This document shows positions 41,994 through 52,619 of a stretch of 64,000 bases of DNA, piece after piece. Both the position numbers and the translations under genes were made by a program. Numbering within the stretch: the stretch's first letter is position 1; each line of letters begins with the position of its first letter. The notes below the pieces were generated by a model that saw nothing but the letters and a program-made list of their open reading frames with translations, ran no database searches and was not told the origin of the DNA. Source of the DNA: Streptomyces sp. NBC_00271. GTDB lineage: Bacteria > Actinomycetota > Actinomycetes > Streptomycetales > Streptomycetaceae. The DNA is taken from contig NZ_CP108070.1 in NCBI RefSeq assembly GCF_036178845.1, positions 9,300,001-9,364,000 on the forward strand, read 5' to 3'.

Positions 41994-42164
41994 TGCCTCC
42001 GCCACGTCCTCGGGCACCCCGCCCCGCCCGACCGGCAGCGACTGCGCGGCGGACGTGAACAGGCCCTCGCGGGCGGCCTCCGGCAGGTCCCGCCACGGTT
42101 CGGTGCGGATCACGCCGGGGGAGACCACGTTGGCCCGGATCGGCGTCGGCTCCCGTGTCAGTGC
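41994..42164 (-). pseudogene. Short-chain dehydrogenase C-terminal remnant
   Basis: A 57-codon stretch reads ALTREPTPIRANVVSPGVIRTEPWRDLPEA and ends VGRGGVPEDVAEA, the C-terminal half of a typical SDR (VSPG and PEDVAE motifs). It lacks the Rossmann part and catalytic Tyr, and frame is lost after VAEA where AYLYLM would be expected. It lies beside the LysR gene at 42319, which probably once regulated it. Confidence 0.75.
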
Positions 42165-42318
42165 GCGAGGGAACCGCCCTTCCTGATCGACGGTGCGCCG
42201 TACCCGACCGCCGTGTACGCGCCCCGAACGGGGTGTCCGGGATCCTCGCGGACTCATCCCCTTTCGCCAGGGGCGATACCCTGAAGGCATCGCCACCGGG
42301 ACGACGGAAGGGGCGGCC

Positions 42319-43155
42319 ATGGACCTCGACCTGCGGAAGATCCGCTACTTCGTGGCGGTCGCCGAGCTGCTCCACTTCGGCCGCGCGGCGGAGCGACTGC
42401 ACATCGCTCAGCCGGTCCTGAGCCGTCAGATCCGCGCCCTGGAGAAGGACTTGGGCGCACCGCTTTTCGAACGCGACAGCCATGGTGTGACTCTGACGGC
42501 GGCCGGGCATCAACTCCTCGACGACGCACGGCAGTTGCTCGCCACCGCGGACGCCACCAGGCTCCGGGTGCGCCGCGCCGCCGGCGGACCGCGCCGACTG
42601 GTCGTCGGCTTCCGGGCCGGCGTCGTCGTGACCCGCGCCCTGCGCGCCTTCGGGGCCGCCCACCCGGACGTCGAGGCGCTCGCCCGCCGCGTCGAATGGG
42701 ACGACCAGGAGCGGCTGATCCTCGACGGAACCGTCGACCTCGCCTACGTACGCCGCCCGATCCGCGAGCAGGGCCTCACGCTGCTGCCGCTCTTCAGTGA
42801 GGCGCGCGTGGCGATGCTCCCCGCCGACCACCGGCTCGCGGGCAAACCGGAACTCGCCCTGGCCGACCTGGCGGACGAACCGCGCCTGAGGTACGCCGAC
42901 CCCCGTCCCGGCGAGCTGCCGATCCGCACCATCGAAGAGAAGTTCGAGTCCGTGGCGAGCGGGGCCGGCATCACGCTCGTACCGGAGTCCGTCGCCGAGC
43001 AGTACTCGCGCCCCGACATCACCTACGTACCGGTGCCGGACGCGGAGCGCGACGAGGTGCTGCTCGCCTGGGAGGCGAGCCGGCGCTCGCCCCTGATCAC
43101 CGCCTTCGCCCCGCTCGCGCCCCTCGCCGACCCGGCGCGGGCCGAGGAGCCGTGA
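42319..43155 (+). CDS. LysR-family regulator
   Basis: 278 residues from ATG 42319 with GGGGCGG upstream. HTH: LRKIRYFVAVAELLHFGRAAERLHIAQPVLSRQIRALEKDLG. The effector domain (RRLVVGFRAGVVVTRALRAFG; LILDGTVDLAYVRRP) is of the usual type. Its neighbour on the left is a decayed SDR, suggesting the original target is gone. It is convergent with fdhD, separated by a terminator-like dyad. Confidence 0.87.
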   Translation: MDLDLRKIRYFVAVAELLHFGRAAERLHIAQPVLSRQIRALEKDLGAPLFERDSHGVTLTAAGHQLLDDARQLLATADATRLRVRRAAGGPRRLVVGFRAGVVVTRALRAFGAAHPDVEALARRVEWDDQERLILDGTVDLAYVRRPIREQGLTLLPLFSEARVAMLPADHRLAGKPELALADLADEPRLRYADPRPGELPIRTIEEKFESVASGAGITLVPESVAEQYSRPDITYVPVPDAERDEVLLAWEASRRSPLITAFAPLAPLADPARAEEP

Positions 43156-43175
43156 GCCCGGTCGCGGCGGGCTGA

Positions 43176-43226
43176 GGCGGGGCCCCTACGGCGCAGGGGG
43201 CGCTCCCCGCCGGTCGGGGCCCCGCC
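43176..43226. terminator. Dyad between convergent lysR and fdhD
   Basis: GGCGGGGCCCC (43176-43186) pairs with GGGGCCCCGCC (43216-43226); the 29-nt loop has further GC-rich pairing potential. Confidence 0.5.
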
Positions 43227-43246
43227 GCCGTGCCGCGGGGAGCCGG

Positions 43247-44140
43247 TCAGCCCTGGGCGGCCGCGGCCTGCAGGGCGATGCGGTGCTCGCCCGCGTACAC
43301 GTTCATGGAGGGGCCGCGCAGGAAGCCCACCAGGGTCAGCCCGGTCTCGGCGGCCAGGTCCACCGCCAGCGAGGACGGTGCGGAGACCGCCGCCAGTACG
43401 GGGATGCCCGCCATGACCGCCTTCTGCGCCAGCTCGAAGGAGGCCCGGCCCGACACCAGCAGGATCGTGCGGGAGAGCGGGAGGTCGCCGCGTTGCAGGG
43501 CGCGCCCGACCAGCTTGTCGACCGCGTTGTGCCGGCCCACGTCCTCCCGTACGTCGAGCATCTCCCCGTCCTCCGTGAACAGTGCCGCGGCGTGCAGACC
43601 CCCGGTCCGGTCGAAGACCCGCTGGGCCTCGCGCAGCCGGTCGGGGAGGCCGGCGAGGAGCGCGGGCTCCAGCCGGACCGGGGGAGCGTCGGCCCCGTCG
43701 TCGATGGACCAGCGGGCCGTCGTACGGACCGCGTCCAGGCTCGCCTTGCCGCACAGGCCGCAGGACGAGGTCGTGTAGACGTTGCGCTCCAGCGTGATGT
43801 CGGGCAGCACGACGCCCGGCGCGGTCCGGACGTCCACGACGTTGTACGTGTTGGAACCTCCCCCACTCTCGGCTTCGCTCGAGCGGGAGGGGCCCCCACC
43901 GGTGGCGCCCGCGCAGTAGACGATGTTCTGCACCTCGTCGGCCCGGCCGAAGACCCCCTCGCTGACGAGGAAGCCCGCCGCGAGCGCGAAGTCGTCGCCC
44001 GGGGTGCGCATGGTGATCGCGAGCGGTTTCCCGTTGAGGCGGATCTCCAGTGGCTCCTCGGCGACGAGCGTGTCGGGGCGGGTGGAGATGGCCCCGTCCC
44101 GGATGCGGATCACCTTGCGTCGTTCCGTGACTCGTCCCAT
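43247..44140 (-). CDS. fdhD: Formate dehydrogenase accessory sulfurtransferase FdhD
   Basis: 297 residues. FdhD delivers sulfur to the molybdenum cofactor of formate dehydrogenase. Seen: EEPLEIRLNGKPLAITMRTPGDDFALAAGFL, the CGLC catalytic pair in TTSSCGLCGKASLD, DVGRHNAVDKLVG and SGRASFELAQKA. Between YCAG and YNVVDV lies an odd Gly/Ser-rich insertion of about 15 residues (ATGGGPSRSSEAESGGGSNT) encoded by a dispersed Streptomyces repeat. Frame is kept, so the protein may still work. Last gene of the formate dehydrogenase operon, 7 bp behind the iron-sulfur subunit. Confidence 0.93.
   Translation of the reverse strand: MGRVTERRKVIRIRDGAISTRPDTLVAEEPLEIRLNGKPLAITMRTPGDDFALAAGFLVSEGVFGRADEVQNIVYCAGATGGGPSRSSEAESGGGSNTYNVVDVRTAPGVVLPDITLERNVYTTSSCGLCGKASLDAVRTTARWSIDDGADAPPVRLEPALLAGLPDRLREAQRVFDRTGGLHAAALFTEDGEMLDVREDVGRHNAVDKLVGRALQRGDLPLSRTILLVSGRASFELAQKAVMAGIPVLAAVSAPSSLAVDLAAETGLTLVGFLRGPSMNVYAGEHRIALQAAAAQG
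43858..43897. repeat. Dispersed Streptomyces palindromic repeat inside fdhD
   Basis: Forty bases starting CTCCCCCACTCTCGGCTTCG and ending CGAGCGGGAGGGGCCCCC form an imperfect hairpin (CCCCC arms, CTCGA core). I recognise this as a widely scattered Streptomyces intergenic repeat; here it is inside a coding region. Confidence 0.7.
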
Positions 44141-44147
44141 GTCCTGA

Positions 44148-45004
44148 TCAGTCCCGGTTCTGTACGTGCTGGTAGCCGAAGCGGCCCTTGATGCAGAGAT
44201 TGCCGTGGGTCACCGGATTGTCGTGCGGGGAGGTGACCTTCACGATCTCATTGTCCTGCACGTGCAGGGTGAGGTTGCAGCCCACTCCGCAGTACGCGCA
44301 CACGGTCGTCGTCTCGGTCTGCGCCGACTCGTCCCATGTACCCGCCGCGCGCATGTCGAACTCCGACTTGAAGGACAGTGCTCCCGTCGGGCACACCTCG
44401 ATGCAGTTGCCGCAGTACACGCACGCCGAGTCGGTCAGCGGGGCGTCGTGCTCGACGGCGATCCGGGCGTCGAATCCTCGCCCGGAGACCGAGATCGCGA
44501 AGGTGTTCTGCCACTGGTCGCCACACGCGTCGACGCACTTGTAGCAGAGGATGCACTTGTCGTAGTCGCGGACGTAGAGGCCGTTGTCGATCTTCGGCTC
44601 CTCGTCGAGGCGCGCCGCGTCGGGGCCGAAGCGGTCCGGTTTCGCCTCGTACTCCTTGATCCACCCGGCCACCTCCGGAGTGGTTGACAGGTCGACCGAG
44701 GAGGCGAGGAGCTCGATGACGACCTTGCGGCTGTGGCGGGCGCGCTCGGTGTCCGTCCGCACCTCCATGCCCGCCTCCGCCTTGCGGGAGCAGGCCGGGA
44801 CGAGGGTCCGGGCGCCCTCCAGCTCGACGACACAGACCCGGCAGGCGTTCTTGGGGGTGAGCGTGTCGCCCTGACAGAGGGTGGGGACCTCCTTGCCCGC
44901 CGCCCGGCAGGCGTCGAGGATCGTCGAGCCCTCCGGAACCCTGGCCTCCTGCCCGTCGAGGGTGAACTCGACGAGCCGACGCGGCACTCCCAGCGGTATC
45001 GCGG

Positions 45005-45008
<4 letters not shown>
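44148..45008 (-). CDS. Formate dehydrogenase iron-sulfur subunit carrying the Mo-subunit Fe4S4 domain
   Basis: 286 residues from ATG 45008, overlapping the preceding stop (ATGA). The N-terminus is a 2Fe-2S ferredoxin domain (CQGDTLTPKNACRVCVVELEG; CSR), then a NuoG-like His/Cys segment, then two 4Fe-4S sets (CILCYKCVDACGDQW; CVYCGNCIEVCPTGAL). The last 55 residues are CAYCGVGCNL to GNLCIKGRFGYQHVQ, which is the N-terminal Fe4S4 domain normally attached to the molybdopterin subunit. So electron flow from Mo to NAD in this enzyme would run through this separate chain. Confidence 0.88.
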
Positions 45009-46840
<1,832 letters not shown>

Positions 46841-46841
46841 A

Positions 46842-48761
46842 TCACCTCACTTGAGTCGCGACCGGCAGCTTCTCGATCCGGATGGCCGACGCCTTGAACT
46901 CCGCCGTCCCCGCGATCGGGCAGTTCGCCTCGATCGTCAGCTGGTTGGTGTCCACCTCGTCGGGAAAGTGCATGGTCATGAACGCAAGGCCGGGCCGCAG
47001 CGCGGTGTCGATCCACACGGGTGCCACGACGGATCCCCGGCGCGAGGAGACCTGGACCTCCTCGCCCACCACGACCCCGTAGTGCTCGGCGTCCTCCGGG
47101 CAGAGCTCGACAAACTCGCCGCGCCGCAACGGCGAGGCGAAACCACCGCTCTGCACCCCGGTGTTGTACGAGTCGAGCCGCCGCCCGGTGGTGAGCCGGA
47201 TCGGATACTCCTCGTCCGTCAGATCCACGGGCGGGTCGTGCTGGACGATCCCGAACGGCGCGAGCCGACCGCGCTCGGCGGGGTCCGAGGCCCACAACCG
47301 GCCGTGCAGATAGGTGGGTTCGAGCCGCCCGATGTCGGGGCAGGGCCACTGGATGCCCTGGTGCTCCGCCAGACGTTCGTACGTCATCCCGTAGTGGTCC
47401 GGCGACACCGACCGCAGCTCGTTCCAGACGGCCTCGGCGTCGGCGTACTTCCAGTCGTGCCCGAGGCGTGCGGCGAGGTCGCAGAGGATGTCGATGTCCT
47501 CGCGGGCCTCACCGGGCGGTGTGACCGCCGCGCGCACCCGCTGCACACGCCGCTCGCTGTTGGTGGTGGTGCCCTCCGTCTCCGCCCACCCGGCGGTCGC
47601 GGGCAGCACGACGTCCGCCAACTGGGCGGTCTTCGTGAGGAAGATGTCCTGCACGACGAGGAAGTCGAGGGCGCCCAGCCGCCGTATCGCCTGTTCGCTG
47701 TCGGCCTCCGACTGCGCCGGGTTCTCGCCGATGCAGTAGACGGCCTTGAGCGTGCCCTCCTCCATGGCCTCGAACATCTCCGTCAGGTTCAGCCCGTAGT
47801 GCGGCTGGATGACGGTGTTCCAGGCGGACTCGAACTTCAGCCGCGCCTCGGGGTCGAGGATGTCCTGGAAGCCGGGGAGGCGGTTGGGGATGGCGCCCAT
47901 GTCGCCGCCGCCCTGCACGTTGTTCTGCCCGCGCAGGGGCTGGAGTCCGGAGCCGTGGCGGCCCACGTGCCCGGTCAGCAGGGACAGGTTGATCAGCGCG
48001 CGGACGTTGTCGGTGCCGTTGTGGTGCTCGGTGATGCCGAGGGTCCAGCACAGCTGGGCGCGCTCGGCGCGGGCGTACGCGTGCGCCAACTGCCGTATCG
48101 CCGCCGCCGGTACGCCCGTCACCTTCTCGGCGAGCGACAGCGTCCAGGGCTCGACGAGCGCCTTGTACTCCTCGAAGCCGCTGGTGGCCCGCTCGATGAA
48201 GGCGTGGTTGGCGAGGCCCGCGTGGATGATCTCGCGGCCGATCGCGTGCGCCATCGGGATGTCGGTGCCGACGTTCAGACCGAGCCAGCTCTCCGCCCAC
48301 TCGGCCGTGGACGTACGGCGCGGGTCGACCGCGTACATCCGGGCGCCATTCCTGATCCCCTTCAGCACGTGCTGGAAGAAGATCGGGTGGGCGAAGCGGG
48401 CGTTGGAGCCCCACATCACGATGAGGTCGGTCTCCTCGACCTCCGCGTACGAGGAGGTGCCGCCGCCGGAACCGAAGGCGGCGCTCAGGCCCGCGACGCT
48501 CGGGGCGTGGCAGGTGCGGTTGCAGGAGTCGACGTTGTTCGTGCCCATCACGACCCGGGCGAACTTCTGGGCCACGTAGTTCATCTCGTTGGTCGCGCGG
48601 GCGCAGGAGAACAGGCCGAAGGCGCCGCGGGCGGCACTGAGTCCGGACGCCGCGCGGGTCAGGGCCTCGTCCCAGCCGGCCCGCCGGAAGGGCTCGTCGC
48701 GCGCGTCACGGACCAGGGGGTGCGTGAGCCGGGCGTAGATCTTCGATTCACGTTTCCTCAT
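46842..48761 (-). CDS. Formate dehydrogenase molybdopterin subunit without its N-terminal Fe4S4 domain
   Basis: 639 residues from ATG 48761, overlapping the upstream stop (ATGA). It begins KRESKIYARLTHPLVRDARDEPFRRAGWDEAL, i.e. just after the Fe4S4 domain that usually opens this protein. The active-site Cys is in NNVDSCNRTCHAPSV, with MGTNN before it. WGSNARFAHP, GQNNVQGGGDMG, CIGENPAQSEADS and TGRRLDSYNTGVQSGG are molybdopterin-binding parts. The missing cluster domain is found at the end of the 44148-45008 protein. It oxidises formate to CO2. Operon order: PanE-like, this gene, NuoEF-type, iron-sulfur, fdhD. Confidence 0.9.
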   Translation of the reverse strand: MRKRESKIYARLTHPLVRDARDEPFRRAGWDEALTRAASGLSAARGAFGLFSCARATNEMNYVAQKFARVVMGTNNVDSCNRTCHAPSVAGLSAAFGSGGGTSSYAEVEETDLIVMWGSNARFAHPIFFQHVLKGIRNGARMYAVDPRRTSTAEWAESWLGLNVGTDIPMAHAIGREIIHAGLANHAFIERATSGFEEYKALVEPWTLSLAEKVTGVPAAAIRQLAHAYARAERAQLCWTLGITEHHNGTDNVRALINLSLLTGHVGRHGSGLQPLRGQNNVQGGGDMGAIPNRLPGFQDILDPEARLKFESAWNTVIQPHYGLNLTEMFEAMEEGTLKAVYCIGENPAQSEADSEQAIRRLGALDFLVVQDIFLTKTAQLADVVLPATAGWAETEGTTTNSERRVQRVRAAVTPPGEAREDIDILCDLAARLGHDWKYADAEAVWNELRSVSPDHYGMTYERLAEHQGIQWPCPDIGRLEPTYLHGRLWASDPAERGRLAPFGIVQHDPPVDLTDEEYPIRLTTGRRLDSYNTGVQSGGFASPLRRGEFVELCPEDAEHYGVVVGEEVQVSSRRGSVVAPVWIDTALRPGLAFMTMHFPDEVDTNQLTIEANCPIAGTAEFKASAIRIEKLPVATQVR

Positions 48762-49729
48762 GCGGCGCTCCTCAGCGCGAGCAGGTCCGAGATGGCGTGG
48801 ACGGTGCGCAGGGTGGGCACCTCGACGCCGGTGATGTCCGCCAACTCGACGACCGCTGCCAGCAGTACGTCCAGTTCGAGCGGCTTGCCGCGCTCCAGGT
48901 CCTGGAGAGTGGAGGTGCGGTGGTCGCCGACGCGCTCGGCGCCGGCCAGCCGCCGTTCGATGGAGACGCCCACCTCGCAGCCGAGCGCCTCGGCGACCGC
49001 GAGCGTCTCGGTCATCATGATCTCGATGACCTTGCGGGTGCCGCCGTGCAGGCACATCTGCCGCATCGTCGCGCGGGCCAGCGCGCTGATCGGGTTGAAG
49101 GAGATGTTGCCGAGCAGCTTGAGCCAGATGTCGTTGCGCAGATCCCGTTCGACCGGGCACTTGAGGCCGCCGGCCGTCATGGCCTCGCTGAACGCCGTGC
49201 ACCGCGTGGAGAGGGTGCGGTCGGGCTCACCGACGGAGAACCGGGTGCCTTCCAAGTGCCGTACGATGCCCGGTCCTTCCAGCTCGGTCGCGGCGTACAC
49301 GACACACCCGATGGCCCGTTCGGGCGCGAGCACCGCACTGACCGCGCCGTCCGGGTCGACGCTCTCCACCCGGTGGCCGTCGTGCGGGCCGCCGTGCCGG
49401 TGGAAATACCACCAGGGGATGCCGTTCTGGGCGGCGATCACCGCCGTGGTGTCGTGCAGCAAAGGCTCGATCAGCGGCCCGCACGCCGCGTACGAGTTGG
49501 CCTTCAGGCCGAGCAGGACGTAGTCGACCGGGCCGACCTCGGCCGGGTCGTCGGTGGCATGGGCGCGCGCGGTGAAGTCGCCACGCGGACTGAGGACTTG
49601 GACTCCGTGCTGCCTCATGGCCGCGAGATGCGGTCCACGGGCGATGAGGTGCACGTCGGCGCCTGCGCGGTGCAGCGCGGCGCCGACGTAGGCGCCGATC
49701 GCACCGGCGCCGAGAACGGCGACTTTCAC
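48758..49729 (-). CDS. Ketopantoate reductase-like (ApbA/PanE family) dehydrogenase
   Basis: 323 residues from GTG 49729 (VKVAVLGAGAIGAYVGA), with CGGAG 9 bases upstream. The NADP-binding GAGAIG lies at the very start; the family Lys is in LGLKANSY, and the Glu/Lys/Asn region is DIWLKLLGNISFNPISALARAT. It reduces 2-dehydropantoate or a related keto acid. It is first in the formate dehydrogenase operon and overlaps the next gene by 4 bases. Whether it acts in C1 metabolism or only shares the transcript is open. A second, dedicated pantothenate-type copy likely exists elsewhere. Confidence 0.85.
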   Translation of the reverse strand: MKVAVLGAGAIGAYVGAALHRAGADVHLIARGPHLAAMRQHGVQVLSPRGDFTARAHATDDPAEVGPVDYVLLGLKANSYAACGPLIEPLLHDTTAVIAAQNGIPWWYFHRHGGPHDGHRVESVDPDGAVSAVLAPERAIGCVVYAATELEGPGIVRHLEGTRFSVGEPDRTLSTRCTAFSEAMTAGGLKCPVERDLRNDIWLKLLGNISFNPISALARATMRQMCLHGGTRKVIEIMMTETLAVAEALGCEVGVSIERRLAGAERVGDHRTSTLQDLERGKPLELDVLLAAVVELADITGVEVPTLRTVHAISDLLALRSAA

Positions 49730-49786
49730 TGTGGCTCGCTCCGTTCGGTCGAGGGTACCGAGGAACTGCCGAACTCTGTCGACGAA

Positions 49787-49802
49787 ATATTGTCTACAGT
49801 AT
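49787..49802. promoter_or_regulatory. GntR-like operator upstream of the formate dehydrogenase operon
   Basis: ATATTGTCTACAGTAT: arms ATAtTGT and ACAgTAT around CT, 6 of 7 matching. TGT-N2-ACA symmetry and AT content are typical of GntR-family sites. It stands out in GC-rich DNA, 58 bp upstream of the GTG start. The rest of the 321-bp gap to 50051 shows no further feature. Confidence 0.5.
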
Positions 49803-50050
49803 GGAACTTGGGGCGGCAAGGCTTCGCGCAACACCTCGACGGACCACTTGGAGGCCCGCCCCGAGGTGCCTGCCGGCGGGGGAGAGGCACATGTCACGTC
49901 CTGTGCCGGCCGGAACACAGATCATCGCCGGTGCTCCTCGGGGGTACCGTCATTGGGTCAAGCCGGAGCTCGAACCGGCGGCGCATCCTCATCTTGACTC
50001 TGTAAAAAGTGCGTTGCCATTCCTGGGGTGGTGGGAAATCATCGCCGCTC

Positions 50051-50800
50051 ATGCTTCAAAGTGAGATTTGGGATGACCAGGCCGCTCAGAGCTATGACTC
50101 CCCTGGGACCGGTATGTTCGCGCCGACGGTGCTGAGGCCGACCGTGGACCGACTCGTGGAGCTCGCCGACGGCGGGCGGGCGCTGGAGTTCGCCATCGGG
50201 ACCGGGCGGGTGGCAGTTCCCCTCGCGGAGCGCGGAGTCCCGGTCAGTGGCATCGAGCTGTCGCAGCCGATGATCGATCAGCTCCGCACGAAGGTAGACG
50301 ACGCGGCCATCCCGGTCGTCGTCGGCGACATGGCCACTGTACGAGTTCCGGGCGAGTTCCAGCTCGTCTATCTCGTCTACAACACCATCTCCAACCTGCT
50401 CACGCAGGCCGAGCAGGTTGCCTGTTTTCGAAACGCCGCACGCCACCTCGCGCCGGGCGGCCGGTTCGTCGTCGAGCTGTGGGTCCCCGAACTGCGCAAG
50501 CTGCCGCCAGGTCAGCAGGCCGTGGTCTGGGAGTCGGCGACGGGCTACATCGGGCTCGACACCTACGATGTCCTTCGCCAGCAGGTCGTCTCGCACCACT
50601 TCCGGTTCGACACCGAGTCCGGTCGCGAGGCCCGGTTGTTGCGCAGCCCGCACCGATACATCTGGCCGGCTGAACTTGACCTGATGGCCGAGCTGGCCGG
50701 AATGACACGGGAGTCCAGGCATGCCGACTGGACGGGAAAGGAATTCACTGCGGAGTCGCGCTCCCATGTCTCGGTCTACAGGATGGCCAGCCCGCTCTGA
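50051..50800 (+). CDS. Class I SAM-dependent methyltransferase
   Basis: 249 residues from ATG 50051 (MLQSEIWDDQAAQSYDSPGTGMF); a GTG or ATG upstream in the same frame (50009) is also possible and no clear ribosome site decides. Motif I is LEFAIGTGRVAVPLA, then GIELSQPMIDQLRTK and VYLVYNTISNLLTQAEQVACFRNAARHLAPGG. This is the generic small-molecule methyltransferase fold seen often in Streptomyces accessory DNA. Substrate unknown. Stand-alone. Confidence 0.82.
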   Translation: MLQSEIWDDQAAQSYDSPGTGMFAPTVLRPTVDRLVELADGGRALEFAIGTGRVAVPLAERGVPVSGIELSQPMIDQLRTKVDDAAIPVVVGDMATVRVPGEFQLVYLVYNTISNLLTQAEQVACFRNAARHLAPGGRFVVELWVPELRKLPPGQQAVVWESATGYIGLDTYDVLRQQVVSHHFRFDTESGREARLLRSPHRYIWPAELDLMAELAGMTRESRHADWTGKEFTAESRSHVSVYRMASPL

Positions 50801-50941
50801 CCGGGCGAGTCTCCGAGGCCGGCGGCCCGTGACTGCCAGGACGCCGGCGCGTACCGGGCTGTGCTCACTGGGCGGTGCGGGTGAGGGCTTTGATCGAGAT
50901 CATTGGCGGTCGTTCATGGGCCGCCCCGGGAGGGACTCTGC

Positions 50942-52531
50942 ATGACCCCATTGCCGATCGTCCGACGCGTGCTCGGCGACGGGCCCTTCGCTGAAATCGG
51001 AGAGCCGGCTGTGGCCGTCATCGACGATCGCTCGCGGATGGTCGCTGTGGGCGGGGACGTCGGGGCAGTTCAGTGGAACGGCAGTGGGACCGCGGACTCC
51101 AGATGGACGGGGCACCGGATCGGTGTCTATGAGCGGGACGGATTGCGGTGCCGGCATCTGGTGAGGTCCTGGTACCCCGTACGATCTCTCGCCTTCCACC
51201 CCGTTCTTCCCCTGTTGGCCGTCGGCACGGGACGCTACGACGGCGGCTACTCCTTCGAAGGCGAGCTGCTGCTGATCCACCTCGGCTCCGGCAACGTGGT
51301 GTCCGCGTTGCAGCACCCGCGGGAGGTGCTCAGCGTCGAATGGCGCAGTGAGACAGCACTGCGTCTGGTCCTGGCCCCGTGCGATGACTGGGACAACCCG
51401 CACGCACACAAGCAGGGACATACGGTCCTTGTCACTCGCGCAGACTGGGGCGCGGTCGAACAACGGGCGATCGGTGCTGAAGAAATGGCAGCCCCCGCGG
51501 AGCCGGCCGTTCAGTCGGATCACAGCGCGGAGACCCGCCGACTTCTCGCGGACCTCGCGGCCGCCGCCGGTCGGCAGTGGTCCGTACGTCGACGGGTGTG
51601 GGCTGTCGAAGGCATGGAGGACGGCCGCGTGCTGGCCGCTCTGGACGGGGTCCTGGCGGAGTCGTGGCTGCCGTCAGGAGACCGGCAGTGGGCGGTGGAG
51701 GACGAGGAAGGCGGCCGCCAGCTGGTTCTGGCTTCCGACGGAACATCGGTCTGGGCCAACGCCGAACGCCGCGGTCGCCGGAAGGAAGGACGCTGGGAGA
51801 CGTCCGCGCCTCGGCTCGCCAGGATCGCCGTCGACGCAGGGCAGGTGCTGGAGACCCTGAGCCCGGGCGTGTGCGCGGTTCTCGTCACAGGCGGCCAGCG
51901 GACGATCCTGAGGCCGTTGGACGGCCGCAGCAAGCGTCCCGCACGGCTGATGATGTACGACCTCGAAAGTCCGGCGGACGGTCCCGAGGTAGGCCGCTTC
52001 GACCTGTTCAATCACGGGTTTGCAGTCCGGTGCGCGAGTCGCCCGTATGTCCTGGTAGGCACTGACCTGGATAAACCGCACAAGGACAAGTGGATCGCCG
52101 CCGTGGGCGCCGACGGGACATTGCGGCGGCTCTTCCCGCACTCCTGGGTGCCGCAGGAGCACCACTTCGGGGGTCCGGCGGTCGAGATCGGGCAGTCCCT
52201 GGTGTATGCCGGCGCCGTCCACCATGGGCATGGGCTCCAGCCGGGTGGCGCCTACGTCGTACGGCGATCCTTGAACGGCGCGGTGCAGTGGCAGTACCGG
52301 ACCGATCATCCCGCCACCGCCCTTGATGCTGACACAGATACGGTCTACGTGGCCTACAACTCCGGAGCCCTGACAGCACTGGACGCCGGCAGCGGCTCGG
52401 TGCGATGGCACACCGAGCTTGAGGTCGGCGGAGCACCGACCACCGCACTTTCTCTCGCTGTAGCATGCCCAGGGCATTTGCTCGTCGGGACCGTCGACGG
52501 CCGCATCCTGGAGTGTTCAGTTCGCGGGTGA
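50942..52531 (+). CDS. Cytoplasmic beta-propeller (WD40/PQQ-like repeat) protein
   Basis: 529 residues from ATG 50942, with GGGAGGGA 7 bases upstream (an ATG at 50903 has none). No signal peptide. Propeller-like repeats: VRSLAFHPVLPLLAVGTGRYD, GSGNVVSALQHPREVLSVEW, and near the end VQWQYRTDHPATALDADTDTVYVAYNSGALTALDAGSGSVRWHTEL, the latter resembling PQQ-like blades that build scaffolds, not cofactor sites. No enzyme domain is attached. Function unknown. Confidence 0.65.
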   Translation: MTPLPIVRRVLGDGPFAEIGEPAVAVIDDRSRMVAVGGDVGAVQWNGSGTADSRWTGHRIGVYERDGLRCRHLVRSWYPVRSLAFHPVLPLLAVGTGRYDGGYSFEGELLLIHLGSGNVVSALQHPREVLSVEWRSETALRLVLAPCDDWDNPHAHKQGHTVLVTRADWGAVEQRAIGAEEMAAPAEPAVQSDHSAETRRLLADLAAAAGRQWSVRRRVWAVEGMEDGRVLAALDGVLAESWLPSGDRQWAVEDEEGGRQLVLASDGTSVWANAERRGRRKEGRWETSAPRLARIAVDAGQVLETLSPGVCAVLVTGGQRTILRPLDGRSKRPARLMMYDLESPADGPEVGRFDLFNHGFAVRCASRPYVLVGTDLDKPHKDKWIAAVGADGTLRRLFPHSWVPQEHHFGGPAVEIGQSLVYAGAVHHGHGLQPGGAYVVRRSLNGAVQWQYRTDHPATALDADTDTVYVAYNSGALTALDAGSGSVRWHTELEVGGAPTTALSLAVACPGHLLVGTVDGRILECSVRG

Positions 52532-52619
52532 CCCCGCGGGAGCAATCACTCGGAGCTGGCGATGCGGCTCAGAATGGGCTGGTGAGCCGGCCGGAGCGCG
52601 CCGCTTGGCCCGCGCAGCC

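Noticed and set aside
50942..52531. Beta-propeller protein as a second PQQ enzyme
   Set aside because: No signal peptide and no catalytic or PQQ-contact motifs; the PQQ-like blades are structural repeats only.
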